In this document: piece after piece, positions 45,083 through 57,118 of the stretch
Numbering within the stretch: position 1 is the first letter of the stretch
Layout: each line of letters opens with the position of its first letter
Assembly (NCBI GenBank): GCA_029237695.1
Contig: CM055266.1
Location: forward strand, 108,703,370 to 108,767,369
Direction: 5' to 3'
DNA: 64,000 nucleotides
Source of the DNA: Conchocele bisecta
Taxonomy: Eukaryota; Mollusca; Bivalvia; Lucinida; Thyasiridae
Translations under genes and position numbers: made by a program
Notes under the pieces: model-generated
Told to the model about the DNA's origin: nothing
The model's input: only the letters and a program-made list of their open reading frames with translations
Databases searched by the model: none

Positions 45083-45470
45083 CAAGGTGCATGATCACGT
45101 GATACAACAACAACAACGTCGCCCACTCCAAAGTAAGTATTATTTGATATTTTTCTTAATATGCAACGGATTTTGATGAAATATGGCGCAGCAAACACGT
45201 CTTCATGAGCTGCATTTGGTGGTCTAGGGAGTTTGGCACAGACTTATGTCGTTTTTGCGAAGAATCGATTTCCGTGTCGGAGACACGGAAATCGATTCTT
45301 TGCAAAACCGACAGAAGTTTGGGCGAAAATACGGAGACCACCAAATGCCGCTTAACAAGATGCGCCATATTTCATCAAAATCCGTTACGTAATAAGGGCA
45401 CTACAAAAGAATATGTACTTTGAATCGGTACTTGTTGTTGTTGTTAGTACCACGTGATAATGCACCTTGA
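45083..45470. mobile_element. Palindromic MITE next to the exon E acceptor
   Basis: AGGTGCATGATCACGTGATAC and (AAC)n mirror (GTT)n then GTACCACGTGATAATGCACCT. AACGGATTTTGATGAAATATG and GAATCGATTTCCGTGTC pair inside. Arms are about 190 bases. Confidence 0.8.
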
Positions 45471-45474
45471 ATAC

Positions 45475-46305
45475 ACATTACATACAATACGTATTCCAAT
45501 AGTATCATCCAACCACATTACAGCACAACTATCCTAGATTCACATTACAAATTAATTTTAAATATTTTATTTTTATTAGACTAAATACAGTATATGTCAT
45601 CCAGGGGCTGAAACCACAGGTGTTGGAACAGATGGTCAGAATGTTGGGGTCACATGGGTATTTGGGTGGCTTTTGGGTAGATTTGGGTGGATTTTGTTGG
45701 TTTTTGGGTAATTTACATAGTTTTGTGCAACTACTATAATGCTCAATTATTATACACAACAGAAATAGAAATCATCAACTATCTACACATTCACCGTTTT
45801 GGGCCCCTTTCTTTATGTCAAAATACCCAAAGGAAAGAAAGCTTTTTCAATATTTTGAAAATAAAATTTCTAACATGCGATTATATCATCAATTTTCAAC
45901 CACAAACTCCAAATTTGGGTTCTATCGATTCAGGAGACATATATCAAGTTACTGATGCTGATAGAATACGTGAACTGCATTGCTCTATTCCTACATTTAA
46001 GACAATTTTCCAACAAGCTCTGAAAGCGGAGATACATGCGTGGTGCGCCATTTGATTGGATAGCCATTTCCCACGATGTGTCAAAATCCACTTAGACAGC
46101 GCCCCCCCCCCCCCCCCCCCCATCATGCCAATGAGCGTTGTGATGTAAAGAGGTTTACATGTCTATGTAAGAATGTGTAACCAAATTTCCCTGCTTTCAG
46201 AGCTCGATGATCTATCCGAGCATATTTGACATTTTTCAGACGATATATAAATGTTTGACTTGCATTGGTGGCGGTTCAGGTCCATTACATTAATCTAAAC
46301 AAACA
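45475..46305. other. Stretch with only simple repeats
   Basis: TTGGGTGG-type repeats at 45658-45710 and a poly-C of about 21 at 46103; no gene supported. Confidence 0.4.
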
Positions 46306-46309
46306 ATTT

Positions 46310-46546
46310 GGGATTTCCATGAAAACACATCTCGGTATTTCATTAGAATTGTCTCCAAGGAGACAATTCTAATGAAATGCCAAGACTTGTTTTCATTTCC
46401 AAGCAAACTATTCAATAATTGCTGTCTGTTGATGTGTAAACAGTAGTGTGATTTAATTTTACCCAATTACAATATTGAAATACCCAATTGCTTTAGATAT
46501 GATGGAGTGAAAATACTCAATTACTAATTCCTTATCTGGAGCCCTG
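46310..46546. mobile_element. MITE-J right-half copy
   Basis: Hairpin TTTCATTAGAATTGTCTCC with its mirror, and CCTTATCTGGAGCCCTGG at the right end; the left end is missing. Confidence 0.7.
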
Positions 46547-46711
46547 GTGTCTGATTTCTTCTCGGGTATGAAAATGTGGCCATTGGATTCATACTTACGG
46601 ACCATTTCTAAAAATTATGGGGCATTATGGGCCCTTACTATTTTTTGGGGTGCTATTTATGACAAATAGGGGCTAATGGCTCCGATGGCCCCTCCTAGAT
46701 TGAACACCGAG

Positions 46712-46738
46712 CCAAATTTCTCCAGTCATAGCCACAAA
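46712..46738 (-). mobile_element. MITE-B end fragment at the exon D donor
   Basis: AATTTCTCCAGTCATAGCCAC is the MITE-B terminus; it stops two bases before the donor region ACTAAC (plus-strand view). Confidence 0.6.
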
Positions 46739-46746
46739 TGACTAAC

Positions 46747-46959
46747 CTTCGAGATGTCCCCGGCGTAGCCCAGTGAACGACGTCGCCGGCCGTTTTATCG
46801 CCTGAGCCTTATCTTCCTCACTGATCAGGGCAGTCTCTTTCTTCGCGGAGGATTGTGTATCCGTGACCTTGGCTTCTGGGTCGGAGGTCACACGACTCAC
46901 AGACACCAGTGGGGTGCGTGGTGTCACGGACTGCAGCTCAGAGTCGGGACTGCCACAGT
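46747..46959 (-). CDS. Exon D, Ser/Thr-Pro rich segment
   Basis: Acceptor TTTCTCCAG and donor GAAG|GTTAGT bound 213 bases, phase 1 on both sides. The segment reads CGSPDSELQSVTPRTPLVSV, then a charged stretch (KKETALISEEDKAQ), then RPATSFTGLRRGHLE. Several SP/TP and RxxS/T sites could be phosphorylated, which is inference only. The end of a MITE-B copy (46712-46738) stops two bases short of the 6-base donor region. Confidence 0.85.
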
Positions 46960-47361
46960 CTGGAGAAATACATCATGTCATAAGTACTCTGGGATATTTG
47001 CCAACATTGAACATCATTTACAGAATGTTTGGTAATTTTTCACAATTGGCATCAAGAAAACACACGTAATTATGTGATAAAGGTAAAAAATCACACACTC
47101 TCAGGCCCCATGTTTTGGCAACACTGAATCATTTACGTTCAGACTATTCTTTTAGGCATATAAATGTTTGAGTCTTTTTCATTCTATTTTTCTTATTTCT
47201 TGACAAGAGTGTGATCACTCATTGGAACCATCTCAAGAAGACGGTTTCCGTAAGCAAACATAGTGAATCTTCAGAATGGAATGGATAAAAGAAAGCAAAA
47301 GATTGAATATAATTACAGTACACTGATGTCCCACTGTAGATGTAGCGGCAGCTGGAGGTCA

Positions 47362-47609
47362 ATTAACTCTTTGCATGCTAGCGGTGAAAATATCCGCCAA
47401 ACGAATTAGGAGTATATGTTGTATTACTCTCTGTAAATATGTCTTGAAATTTCATTAGAATTGTGTCCTCCTCCGGACACAATTCTAATGAAATTCCAAG
47501 ACATATTCATGATATTTACAAGGAGAAATAAAAGAAAATATGATGAATTTTTGTCCGCTAGTTTAGAACTATTAATAGCCCACAAGTTTCCCAGCATGCA
47601 AAGAGTTAA
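47362..47609. mobile_element. TIR MITE with TTAACTCTTTGCATGCT ends
   Basis: TTAACTCTTTGCATGCTAGC mirrors CAGCATGCAAAGAGTTAA. The central hairpin TTTCATTAGAATTGTGTCC resembles that of MITE-J. Confidence 0.75.
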
Positions 47610-47611
47610 AT

Positions 47612-48420
47612 ATAAACAGCATGGAGCAAAAGCATATAACAAGGTAAATATGAACCTGTGATACAGTAATCCATGAAAAATAATTCCTTCATACTATGCT
47701 TTGATTCTTAGCATAAATTACATATCCATAAATCTAACAAAACTGTATTCTCGTTCAAATTAAAATTTGATAAACATTAGTTAATGCAACTGGTATGACT
47801 TGTGTATTTTAGCATTATTAGAATATGACATTTGTCGAGTTTTCTATGTATACACTAGTACTGTATATTCTGAATCATGAAATAATACAATCTGGATTGG
47901 ATATATTACAGTAGCTTTACAGCATTTGGTACACACAAACACACACAGTAAAGTGAAAAACATGTAAACAACATTAAGACTAATCCTTTAATACTTGAGA
48001 ATACACACATCAGATTAACCTACAACTGGTCAGTCACTATCGATTTATCCATGTGCGGGTCAAGGTTTGGTTGACTTTTTAATTGCAAAATATAAATATA
48101 AAAGTACATACCACAAACACGCAAAAACAGGTCCTGAATTCCTGATAGACAACCAAGTAACATTCAGCTCTACAGCCCTTATTATTTGATCAGTTGGTTT
48201 TATAATATGCATGTATATGTACTTATAGGTTCATCTTTCAATCATACACATGGAACCTCAACTTTAAGTGCCCATTTGAATGAAATGACTAGGTATTGGT
48301 AAAAAGTATCTTAACCTATGGACATACAAAAATGACCCCCAGTGCTGGCCACAACTAAACAGGGACCGTGGTAGGTCTTGGTTACTGTTCCAAATGAGCA
48401 TGATTTTAGAAATGCGATTT
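47612..48420. other. Stretch without recognised features
   Basis: AT-rich intron; nothing supported. Confidence 0.4.
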
Positions 48421-48423
48421 TTA

Positions 48424-48633
48424 TTAACCCTTAAAATACTGAATTAATTTTTGTCGTCTGGTGATTATTTTTTATTTTCCATTTTCATCAACAAAAACAT
48501 AGTTTTTCAGCACTTTAGAATCATTTCCATAATGATTCTAAAGAGCTGCCAAACCATGTTTTTATTGAGAAAAATGACAAAATTCGAAACAACAGCAGAC
48601 AACAATTTTTGTTTCCCGCATTCTAAGGGTTAA
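48424..48633. mobile_element. MITE-A copy
   Basis: TTAACCCTTAAAATACTGAA to GCATTCTAAGGGTTAA; the hairpin is shortened to CACTTTAGAATCATTTCC. Confidence 0.75.
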
Positions 48634-48993
48634 ACCAATATTGATATACTCTGTGATGTATCCATCGTAAATATTCATGTATTAATTGAAAGAAATGTAC
48701 TTATTCGCAGAGATGAGATGCAAGTTCTAATTGGGTACATGAGAATGAATAATGTCTATGTTACCCACTCATACTCAACCACTGCACATGTGAAACTCCA
48801 TATTATTCATCGCAAACTTACCAGTAATAAACAGTTAGTTTCATGGCAATCGATTGCATGTAACATATCCAACATATTTTCAAAGACTGTGACATCAGGT
48901 CTGTACGCAGGAATTAATTTAAGGGGGTGCGTTATCGACGGCGCGAAGGGCTAAACAATTTTTTTTGCACATCCACAGACAGACCTCGGCAGA

Positions 48994-49123
48994 TTAACAC
49001 TTTCACCCCTAAGTAACTGGAATGAATTTTGATATGTTAATTTTGCAACCAATCCAATCATCACAAAATGATTATAAGACCAGTCCATTTATGAAAATTA
49101 CTTGCAAAAAGTGCAGATCCTGA
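48994..49123. mobile_element. MITE-E left half fused to MITE-A
   Basis: TTAACACTTTCACCCCTAAG to GTGCAGATCCTGATT, then MITE-A sequence begins at once without its own TTAACCC end. Confidence 0.65.
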
Positions 49124-49317
49124 TTAATTTGTGTCGTCTGCTGAATACTTTTTATTTTTCCATTTTTCTCATCAAAAACTTGGTTTGGCAGCACTATAGA
49201 ATAATTTCCAATGGAAATGATTCTAAAATGCTGCCAAACCATGTTTTTACTGAGAGAAAAGACAAAATATGAATTATCAGCAGACGACTATTTTCGGTTC
49301 CCGCATTCTAAGGGTTA
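49123..49317. mobile_element. MITE-A copy lacking its left end
   Basis: TTAATTTGTGTCGTCTGCTG to GCATTCTAAGGGTTA; hairpin GGCAGCACTATAGAATAATT. A CAGGCCCGTACGCAG-type end follows directly (to 49362). Confidence 0.7.
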
Positions 49318-49672
49318 GGGGGGTGCATACGCACACGTCACACCCCTCTGCGTACGGGCCTGGACATACAAGAAACACTGTGGTAGTCACTGCAAAACAT
49401 ACATGAAAGAACATCAATCAAAATAACAAGAAACTGTGTGCATTGTATGTTAGCATTGGGAATAGTGGCAATATATACATGTATGTAAAATACTTTATCA
49501 CAATATTGTTAGTCTGTGATGATGTGACTACTGTGTACAATGTATATAATAATAGTGACAAATGGTGACTTATTGTGACTATATAGTGACAACAGTGACT
49601 GATGGTGTTTGAAAGTGACATTAGTCATATGTGACTGGGACTGGAGATTTGCAACTGTCTATAGCTCTTATG

Positions 49673-49846
49673 TTAACCAGGGATTCCGCTGGCGATCGCC
49701 ACTTTCGCAATTGGCGATAAAAATAAACAGTTGGCCATAAAAAATTACAATTTTCGATTTATTTTTTTTAATTTTTGATTTTTTGTGTTTTTTTTTTCTT
49801 TTGAAGTGATGATTTTTTTATTTTCCCCAGTGGAATCTCTGGTTAA
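49673..49846. mobile_element. TIR element, 174 bp
   Basis: TTAACCAGGGATTCCGCTGG mirrors CCAGTGGAATCTCTGGTTAA; the middle is T-rich. Its last TTAA starts the next MITE-A. Confidence 0.75.
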
Positions 49847-50094
49847 CCCTTACACTGCTATCTTAATTTTTTTTGTCGTCTACTGTTTATTTTCTATTTT
49901 CCATTTTTATCATCAAAACATGCTTTGACAGCACTTAAGAATCATTTACAACATGCTTTGACAGCACTTCAGAATCATTTCCGTTGGAAATGATTCTGAA
50001 GTGCTGTCTGAAACCATGTTTTTATTGAGAAATACGGCAAGATATAAAAGCAACAGAAGACAACAATTGTTGTGTGTAGCGGTCTAAGGGTTAA
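49843..50094. mobile_element. MITE-A copy sharing TTAA with its neighbour
   Basis: TTAACCCTTACACTGCTATC to GCGGTCTAAGGGTTAA; hairpin TTTGACAGCACTTCAGAATC. Confidence 0.85.
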
Positions 50095-50149
50095 TGTGCT
50101 AGCGAACTCATTCAGCTTTATAATGATTCATATTTGATATTAGAAGAAT

Positions 50150-50278
50150 TATGGGTGTATCATTGACTGAAAGGAGAACAATGTAGACTGTAATCAGATG
50201 GTGCTGATGCACAGTCTGATCTAGGTCTACACTGGTCACAAAACCATTCCACCAATCACAGCCACATACTATATACAT
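50150..50278. mobile_element. MITE-B right-half copy
   Basis: GATGCACAGTCTGATCTAGG, CTACACTGGTCACAAAACC and AATCACAGCCACATA. Confidence 0.6.
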
Positions 50279-50529
50279 TAATGGAGGACCATCAAACTCT
50301 CAGCAACAGGGTATGAAGAAAGGATAATTACTTTAATCTTGATTTGAATGGAAATGTAATTTTGTTTCTTCAAGGGACAGAAGTTTGTTTTTGTTTATTG
50401 GTGTTTAATGGCCTATCAACAGCTAAGGTCATGTAAGGCTGTGCAAACAGGTTTGATCCCATTGTAACCTGCTGCATTGGGGGGGGGGGATCAGAACGGA
50501 TTATTTACATCGATAACAAATATATTCAT

Positions 50530-50780
50530 AACTGAAATTAGAATAACCTGACCTGGTGCCATGTCCATACCACACCAACGTCACTTGGCCCCTTCCCCTC
50601 GAATAGGATTACGAATAATCGTAATACATGTACTCGCATAAGGGGTATAACCAGATTCAACTGTCACATACAAAATGCCAAAGACGTATGTGAGGGCCAA
50701 ACCAGGTCTCCAGTCGGAATTCCGGTAAGGATGAACCCTGATAGTTAAATTACCCATCGCATGCTCCCACCTGCCACCCA
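50530..50780 (+). repeat. Dispersed repeat, second copy of 3660-3990
   Basis: AGAATAACCTGACCTGGTGC, GGGGTATAACCAGATTCAAC and CGCATGCTCCCACC in the same order as the other copy. Confidence 0.55.
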
Positions 50781-50946
50781 CTGAGTTATAACATATTCAG
50801 ATGCTACATAATACAGACAACAACTGCAGCCACACCAGATAAGCTAACATATGTATCTTCAACATCCATGCACACACATGGATGGTCGATTTGTCCTCTC
50901 CATTATCTTATTTTTAAATAAATACCAATACTACAAGTTAACATGT

Positions 50947-51186
50947 TTAACCCTTTCAACACCAGATCCCTGGCATAGTGGTATTGGCAAAAAGTGTAGA
51001 TGCAGATGAGCCGGCTTGTTACGAGCCGTCTCTTCAGGATCTGCACTTTTTGCAAGTAATTTTCATATTTTTGAGGAAAAAAACTCAACCCTTTTCATAA
51101 ATGGACTAGTCTGAAAACCATTTTGTGACCATTGGATTGGTTGCAAAATTAACATCCATTCCAGTTACTTGGGGGTGAAAGGGTTA
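50947..51186. mobile_element. MITE-E full copy
   Basis: TTAACCCTTTCAACACCAGA to TTGGGGGTGAAAGGGTTAA; GAGCCGGCTTGTTACGAGCC near the centre. Confidence 0.8.
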
Positions 51187-51717
51187 AGTCATCATAAATA
51201 GATATCCTGGCAGCAAGGATTTTTTCATAATGTTTCCATTTTCTTGTAAGATTCAAGTACAAGTGGTCATCTATGGGAATCTGAATTTGGTAGAAAATCA
51301 ATTAAAATATAAACTCTTGCAACAGATTAATATATAATGTCATATGTTCAATTGAAGCGGTCCGTATTCCGATTCCATATCTTTATTAGGTTATTGTAAA
51401 ATTCCCAATTTGGTATTTTGGAAACACAAGAACATGTTTTGGTAAATAGAACGAAAGATTCAAAATGTGGCTTATCTGGAGCACTGGTCTCGTGAGTATA
51501 ACACTTACAGGGCATGTACATAAATCACATGCTCGGCATCATGAAGTTTGATTGGTTGATGGTGATCTTTGCTCAGCCTTGGCCAATCAAACTGTCTGAT
51601 TTTCGAGTATAGATTCAGAACACGCTCAGAAAGTTGCGACACATGTAAGTGATCAAAGACATAAGACAGAACTATTCAGAGAAAAGCATAGTTATTGTAT
51701 TTGTGACTTGATATATA

Positions 51718-51931
51718 TTAACCCTTACTACGCTGAATTAAATGTTGTCATCTGCTGGAAATGTTTTATTTTCAATATTTCTCGACAAAAACCTGGTTTT
51801 GACAGCACATGAGAATCGTCTCCAGTGGAGACGATTCTCATGTGCTGTCAAAACCAGTTTTTTGTTAAGGATTAAAACAAAAATGAAAAACAGCAGATGG
51901 CAATTTCCGTCAACAGCGTAGGAAGGGTTGA
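51718..51931. mobile_element. MITE-A copy, same subtype as 5665
   Basis: TTAACCCTTACTACGCTGAA to GTAGGAAGGGTTGA; hairpin TTTTGACAGCACATGAGAAT perfect. Confidence 0.8.
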
Positions 51932-52544
51932 CCCTTTCAGCCCTCTATATAGGCATTTTCATTCTAATTTTTGGACTATTACATTGCTGACAAAATGTGG
52001 ATTTTTCAGAGCTCTGATTTATCTGGCGTTTGATAAATAATTTAGGTCCATACGAGACTACAGGACCGTGATTGGAGACAAAATGTTCAAAACTACGATT
52101 GTTATAGGGCCATCCAACACATGCCACAAAGACAATACGTTTTCAGTTTTCTCAGCACTATGTACACATACATGTATAATTCCAACACCAAAATATTTAT
52201 ACATGATTCTGAGCATTTTCATTGGGTGCTAGTAGGATCTGAAAAACAAGAATATCTCCAGAAACATGGAAATTTTTAATTGATTTGAAATATCAAATGC
52301 CAAACACAATATTGCGAAGACTGACATTACGTAACTGATTTTGAATTGGAAAGTCATACAAATAATGCACATGAGCATTTTGTTGCAAACTGGAAAAATT
52401 ATGAAAAGTAGCATTTAAATGCATTGTAATTACTTTGAAAAAGAATTGGGTTGGAATTATAAGTACATGTAATAAACAACATTTTTTTTGAGAATTTATC
52501 GGAGATAGAAAACTTTTAAATGTCAAACAATAGTGGCTGAAGGT

Positions 52545-52729
52545 CATCCTTCACGAAACGAGTCGTCTCATCAGGATCTGCACTTTTTGCAAGTAATTTT
52601 CTTTTCTTTTTTTCGAGAAAAAAAACACGACCTTTTTTATAAAAGAACTAGTCTGAAAATCATATTTTGGATTGGTCGGAAAATTAACATCACAATGCAT
52701 TCCAGTTACTTAGGGTTGACAGGGTTAAA
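52545..52729. mobile_element. MITE-E right-half copy
   Basis: GAGTCGTCTCATCAGGATCT, GAACTAGTCTGAAAATCAT and CCAGTTACTTAGGGTTGACA. Confidence 0.65.
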
Positions 52730-52859
52730 CACGGAGAATTCTCGATAAAATGCTGTTTATTCCTAAACTATTTTGTTAAGTATACATGTAAGCCAAGGGT
52801 TATACTCTTCAATTCACGAAGGAACGTCAGAGAAGGGCAAATCAAACTGGCAACATTAC

Positions 52860-53084
52860 ATGACACAGTGCTGTTCGTCTCTTGGTCAGCCTGGGGCAGA
52901 AAGATCTTCAACTTTGACCTCTGCACAAGGACACTTGGCAACCCATCGCTAGCCTTCCCTTGGAAAACTTTCTCACGGTCAACCTTCAGGCCAAGCCTTA
53001 CAGACCGCTGCATTTGTGACTCCGGGGCGATGGTATCCATGGTTAAATGGCTGTCCATATCTGCATCCTCATCTCCTTCCGAAT
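52860..53084 (-). CDS. Exon C, acidic segment
   Basis: The exon starts after AATAG and completes an Asp codon with the last base of exon B. It runs through an acidic patch (DSEGDEDADMD) and a mixed basic part (RSVRLGLKVDREK, then QRSKLKIFLPQAD), ending at NSTVS. The donor chosen is TCAT|GTAATG because its phase 1 fits exon D. A stronger-looking GTAAGG lies inside the exon after QRS but would be phase 0 and break the frame. The acceptor has a weak pyrimidine tract, so the 5' edge is the least certain of the set. Confidence 0.72.
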
Positions 53085-53545
53085 CTATTGGTTGTCATGG
53101 TGATACAGAATGTTTGCATGACACAGAAATTGGAAGTAAAATCAACTACTAAAAGTAATCAGATTTCTATATAAGATGTGGGAATTGAATGACAACTGTT
53201 CTAACGTTTTGGAACAAAAGATGTTTTTGGTACATGTAATTTGAAAAATATGAAACGTCAATCTAGAAAAGCATGAAAAAGAAAAAGCTATAGAAAAATC
53301 TGCAGAAATTATTAGTGCAATAATTTATTACATTTACTACAAGTATAAATAACTTATATTCTATGCCACAATTGTAAATATATAATTATTTGAAATGTAA
53401 TTCTTGTAGTTGCAAAACACAGACAGAAAAATTAAATGAATTATAGATTGTCATTTATATGGAACTTTAATCAATTACAGTGGGAATACTTTTTCAGGCA
53501 GATGAATAATTTTCTTTTTATTTTTCTTGTTCCTAAAAGAAAATA
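53085..53545. other. Stretch without recognised features
   Basis: AT-rich intron immediately upstream of exon C; no clear pyrimidine tract or other element. Confidence 0.4.
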
Positions 53546-53548
53546 TAT

Positions 53549-53741
53549 GTTGTTACCACTCATTTGAACTGTCTTGCTGCAGCAGCAATTATCCACTAAA
53601 TATCAACCCTGCGTATTCTCGCGATACACCATTTTACTACGGTAACTATCTGCTTTCTTCATCATCACTAGTATATGTCATGACCACCATTTGAACCGTC
53701 TCATTCAGACGGGTCAAATGAGTGGTCACAACATATACTTT
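53549..53741. repeat. MITE-K hairpins
   Basis: TATGTTGTTACCACTCATTTG at 53549 and a compact hairpin at 53670-53741 (AGTATATGTCATGACCACC with CACAACATATACTT around GTCTCATTCAGACG). Confidence 0.55.
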
Positions 53742-53754
53742 ATTTGTGAAATAA

Positions 53755-54683
53755 GAACCAGATGAAGTGGCCTGCATGTCAAGCCCGCCGAGGCACGTAG
53801 TGATCTCAGGGTAAGATATATATAATGTAGCAACAGACGCATTGAAAAACAAGAACTGGCATCGTCAAATGAATCTAATCTAATCTAAGTGCTCAGTGAC
53901 CTTGACCTTGGGCGGTCGGACGTGGGTTGTATGCAAAACAAAGTATCATCCCTAGACACACATTGTGGCCAAATATTATCAAAATCGGTGAAGCAGTTGA
54001 TGAGTTATTGAAAAAAGAAAAAAAAAGTAACATATTTGCCTTACAAACAAGGTGAACTTCTAATTCAGTTGACCTTGACCTTGGGCACAGTGGCTGCATG
54101 CATTGGACAGAGAATGAATATATGGATGATGACTAATAAGCTTATAAACTTTCAAGCCAATCCATCATACGGTTACGGAGAAAGTAGGTACCTGAAAACT
54201 TTAAAGTAAATTTTGACAAAAACTTTAATGCAAATTTTGACAAAAACTTTAATGCAAACTTCTAAGTCCTTTATCCTTGACCTTGGGCACAGGGGCCGCA
54301 TGCGTGGGACACATAATGAATATATGGATGATGACCAATAAGCATACAAAGTTTCAAGCAAATCTGACTTACGGTTACAGAGATAGTAGGTATGTGTTAA
54401 GTTGAACGCAAATTTGGACAAAAACTTTAACGCAAACTTCTAAGTTATTTGACCTTGACCTTGGGCACAGGGGCCGCATGAGTGGGATACAGCATGAATA
54501 TATGGATGATGACTAATAAGCATATGAAGTTTCAAGTCAATGTGACTTAGGACTGCAGAGATATAAGGTATTTAAAAACTTTAACTTAATTTTGGACGGA
54601 CGGACGCACTGACGGACGCATGGACACCCGGACATCATTGTGATCACTATGTCTCACTTTCCGCAAGCGGGCTCGACAAAAAC
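53755..54683 (+). mobile_element. Pearl-like element with four core units
   Basis: Head GTGGCCTGCATGTCAAGCCC, core units with TTGACCTTGACCTTGGGC and ATATGGATGATGACTAATAA about 170-190 bases apart, (GGAC) tail, then ATCATTGTGATCACTATGTC and CTTTCCGCAAGCGGGCTCGA. Confidence 0.8.
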
Positions 54684-54689
54684 TTTCAC

Positions 54690-55350
54690 ACACAATATAT
54701 ATACATATACTAAGAGAAAAAAGTATTGCGTATGTAATGGGTTATATTAAAACTGAATGAAATAATTCCTTTTTCCTGATGGTAGAACACAATCACCTGT
54801 ATAATCCTCCACCACACTGAAGTGACAACCCCGTACAGGTGTACCAGTACATGGTACAGACATCTCATAGCCGTCGGGGATAATCTCGAATATTCAACTA
54901 TATTTGGCTAAAGAATCAAATATCTAATATTTCTCTTTGTCACAAGTAGGCCGTTATCCAACAAATAAAATATCAGACACAATAGTGAATGACACGATGA
55001 GAAAGTCTCAGTTCTGAATCGTGGTTAGGCCAAAAAAAATGAATTACAATGTAATTGCATTATGCAAAATTCACAACCCACATCTGAATATATTTTCCAA
55101 ACAAATTATAGAAATTATTATGGTTATTTCATACTAGTTTTACACCTAATTCAATACATTAAATAAGTAACACTGACGACTGTTCCCCTCAAAAACTTAA
55201 CTCACATTTCTACTTAGTCATTTTGACCTTGATCTTGAGGACACAGAAGGACAGTGTACTGATGAACAGATGAACAGGGTGGTCACTACATACCCAAAAT
55301 GTTTTGGTGAACATTAAAAATAAAAAGCTTCCCACTCACCCGATTTTATT
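54690..55350. other. Stretch with one weak pearl-like trace
   Basis: TTGACCTTGATCTTGAGGAC at 55223 and AGGGTGGTCACTACATACCC at 55278 recall the 6602 element; otherwise plain. Confidence 0.4.
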
Positions 55351-55356
55351 CCTAAC

Positions 55357-55729
55357 TACGGAGCCCCGCAGGGGACGTAGAAATCTTTTTTTTATTAATT
55401 ACAATTTGTTCCCTCAATTTAACAATTCGTTCGCACGAATTATCAGTTCATTTGCACGACTTAACATTAGTTCCCTCAATTTAACAATTTGTTCCCACCC
55501 TTCGTTCCCACGGGAACAAATTGTTAATTCGTGGGAAAAAATTGTTACATCGTGGGAACAAATTGTTAATTTGAGGGAACAAATTGTTAATTCGATGGAA
55601 CAAATTGATATATCGTGGGAACGAATTGTTAATACGAGGGAACAAATTGTTATAAATTGAGGGAACAAATTGTTATTGCGTGGGAACAAATTAATAAAAA
55701 AAATCCATGTCCCCTGCGGGTCTCCGTAC
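55357..55729. mobile_element. MITE-H second copy
   Basis: TACGGAGCCCCGCAGGGGAC mirrors CCCCTGCGGGTCTCCGTA. About fifteen internal 20-mers (GGAACAAATTGTTAATTCGT and variants) flip orientation near 55505. Confidence 0.8.
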
Positions 55730-56000
55730 CTAACAACCTACTACATGTAATTAATTTTATACGGCCTAATATTGAAAATTTCTATAAGTTACACAAACAA
55801 CTGGATAAAGACGTGGTAATTATCGGTGTGTTGTTGAAAGGTAAATTGCTCAAAATGACTAGCAGTCCCTGGATATTTTGTAAGGTTATACTGACAGGGT
55901 AAGTTGAAGTTTATAACCATTACTACAGGGATTTCACACAGGTAATTGTAAATGATGGCAAACTTTGGGATTATGGCCTTTGTGAGTAGTGTAGACCTAT

Positions 56001-56427
56001 AGTCCGTTTCACGAAAGCTGCCCAAATTTTACAGCTATATAGACAATTCAAAAACAAAATTATTTTCGATAATATTAAATTAAAGGAAATTGAAATTGAC
56101 TCCGAAACCTGACTAGATAGCTTGGATATGATCTAACTAAGAAAACAAAAGTTAAATTTTAAAAATCGGTCCAGTATTTCTAAAACTCAAAAAAATGTCC
56201 CCATGTTAAATCCCCATAGACACATCTTCACTCTGTGAAGATGTCTATGGGGATTTAACATGGGGAAATTCTTTTTTCGCAATAAAATCAATATTTGACC
56301 AAATTTCACGAAATAAAAAGAAGGCTCGTTCTTATTTTTTCCTTTAATTTAATATTATGAAAAGAAATCTTGTTTTTGAATTGTTTATATAGCTGTAAAA
56401 TTTGGGCAGCTTTCATGAAACAGACAG
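56001..56427. mobile_element. MITE-G copy
   Basis: CGTTTCACGAAAGCTGCCCA mirrors GGGCAGCTTTCATGAAACAG; centre GTCTATGGGGATTTAACATG with an inverted CATGTTAAATCCCCATAGAC before it. Confidence 0.8.
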
Positions 56428-56490
56428 TAGATCAAATTGTCTGATCTGCTAGCATCTGTGGTATTTGCTGGTCAGTCTGTAAAACAGCAG

Positions 56491-56732
56491 GGGGCCGTTT
56501 CACTAAACTGTGTATGACTAAAATGTTTGTAAGTGCAAACTTATGATAGTCTGTAAATTTCACATTAACAATGTGTTCTTGTAAACAATTATTGGATTTA
56601 CATTTATTGAGCATAGGCTGCATATGCAGCCTATGCTCAATAAATGTAAATCCATCAATTGAAATTTACAGACTATTCTAAATATGTACTTACGAACATT
56701 TTAGTCGTACGAAGTTTAGTGAAACGGTCCCC
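56491..56732. mobile_element. MITE-D copy
   Basis: GGGGCCGTTTCACTAAACTG to AAGTTTAGTGAAACGGTCCCC; central GAGCATAGGCTGCATATGCA intact. Confidence 0.85.
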
Positions 56733-56868
56733 TGTTGTGCTTCGAACATACCTTATGTGTATGTCCGTAACAAGGTGAGGTGAGAAAACAAAACATGACA
56801 TGGCAGAATTCTAATGTGCTGCCAAACATCAATGATGAACAACAATGAGAGGTGACTTTAGCTTATAT

Positions 56869-57085
56869 TTAACTCTTAGACCGCTAAACACAACAATTAT
56901 CGTCTGCTGTTGCTTTTATATCTTGCCTTATTTCTCAATAAAAACATGTTTTGACAGCACTTCAGAATCATTTCCAATGTCAAAGCATGTTGTAAATTAT
57001 TCAAAGCATGTTTTTGATGATAAAAATGGGAAATAGAAAATAAAAAGCAGACGACAAAAAATTAAGATAGCGGTGTAAGGGTTAA
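56869..57085. mobile_element. MITE-A copy, right hairpin arm deleted
   Basis: TTAACTCTTAGACCGCTAAA to GCGGTGTAAGGGTTAA; after ATCATTTCCAATG the mirror arm is missing. Confidence 0.75.
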
Positions 57086-57118
57086 CCATGAATGAGCTAG
57101 AGAGCCTTCCATACCTGG

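Noticed and set aside
52923..52940. GTAAGG donor inside exon C
   Set aside because: A good donor by sequence, but its phase 0 does not fit exon D, while TCAT|GTAATG at 52860 does.
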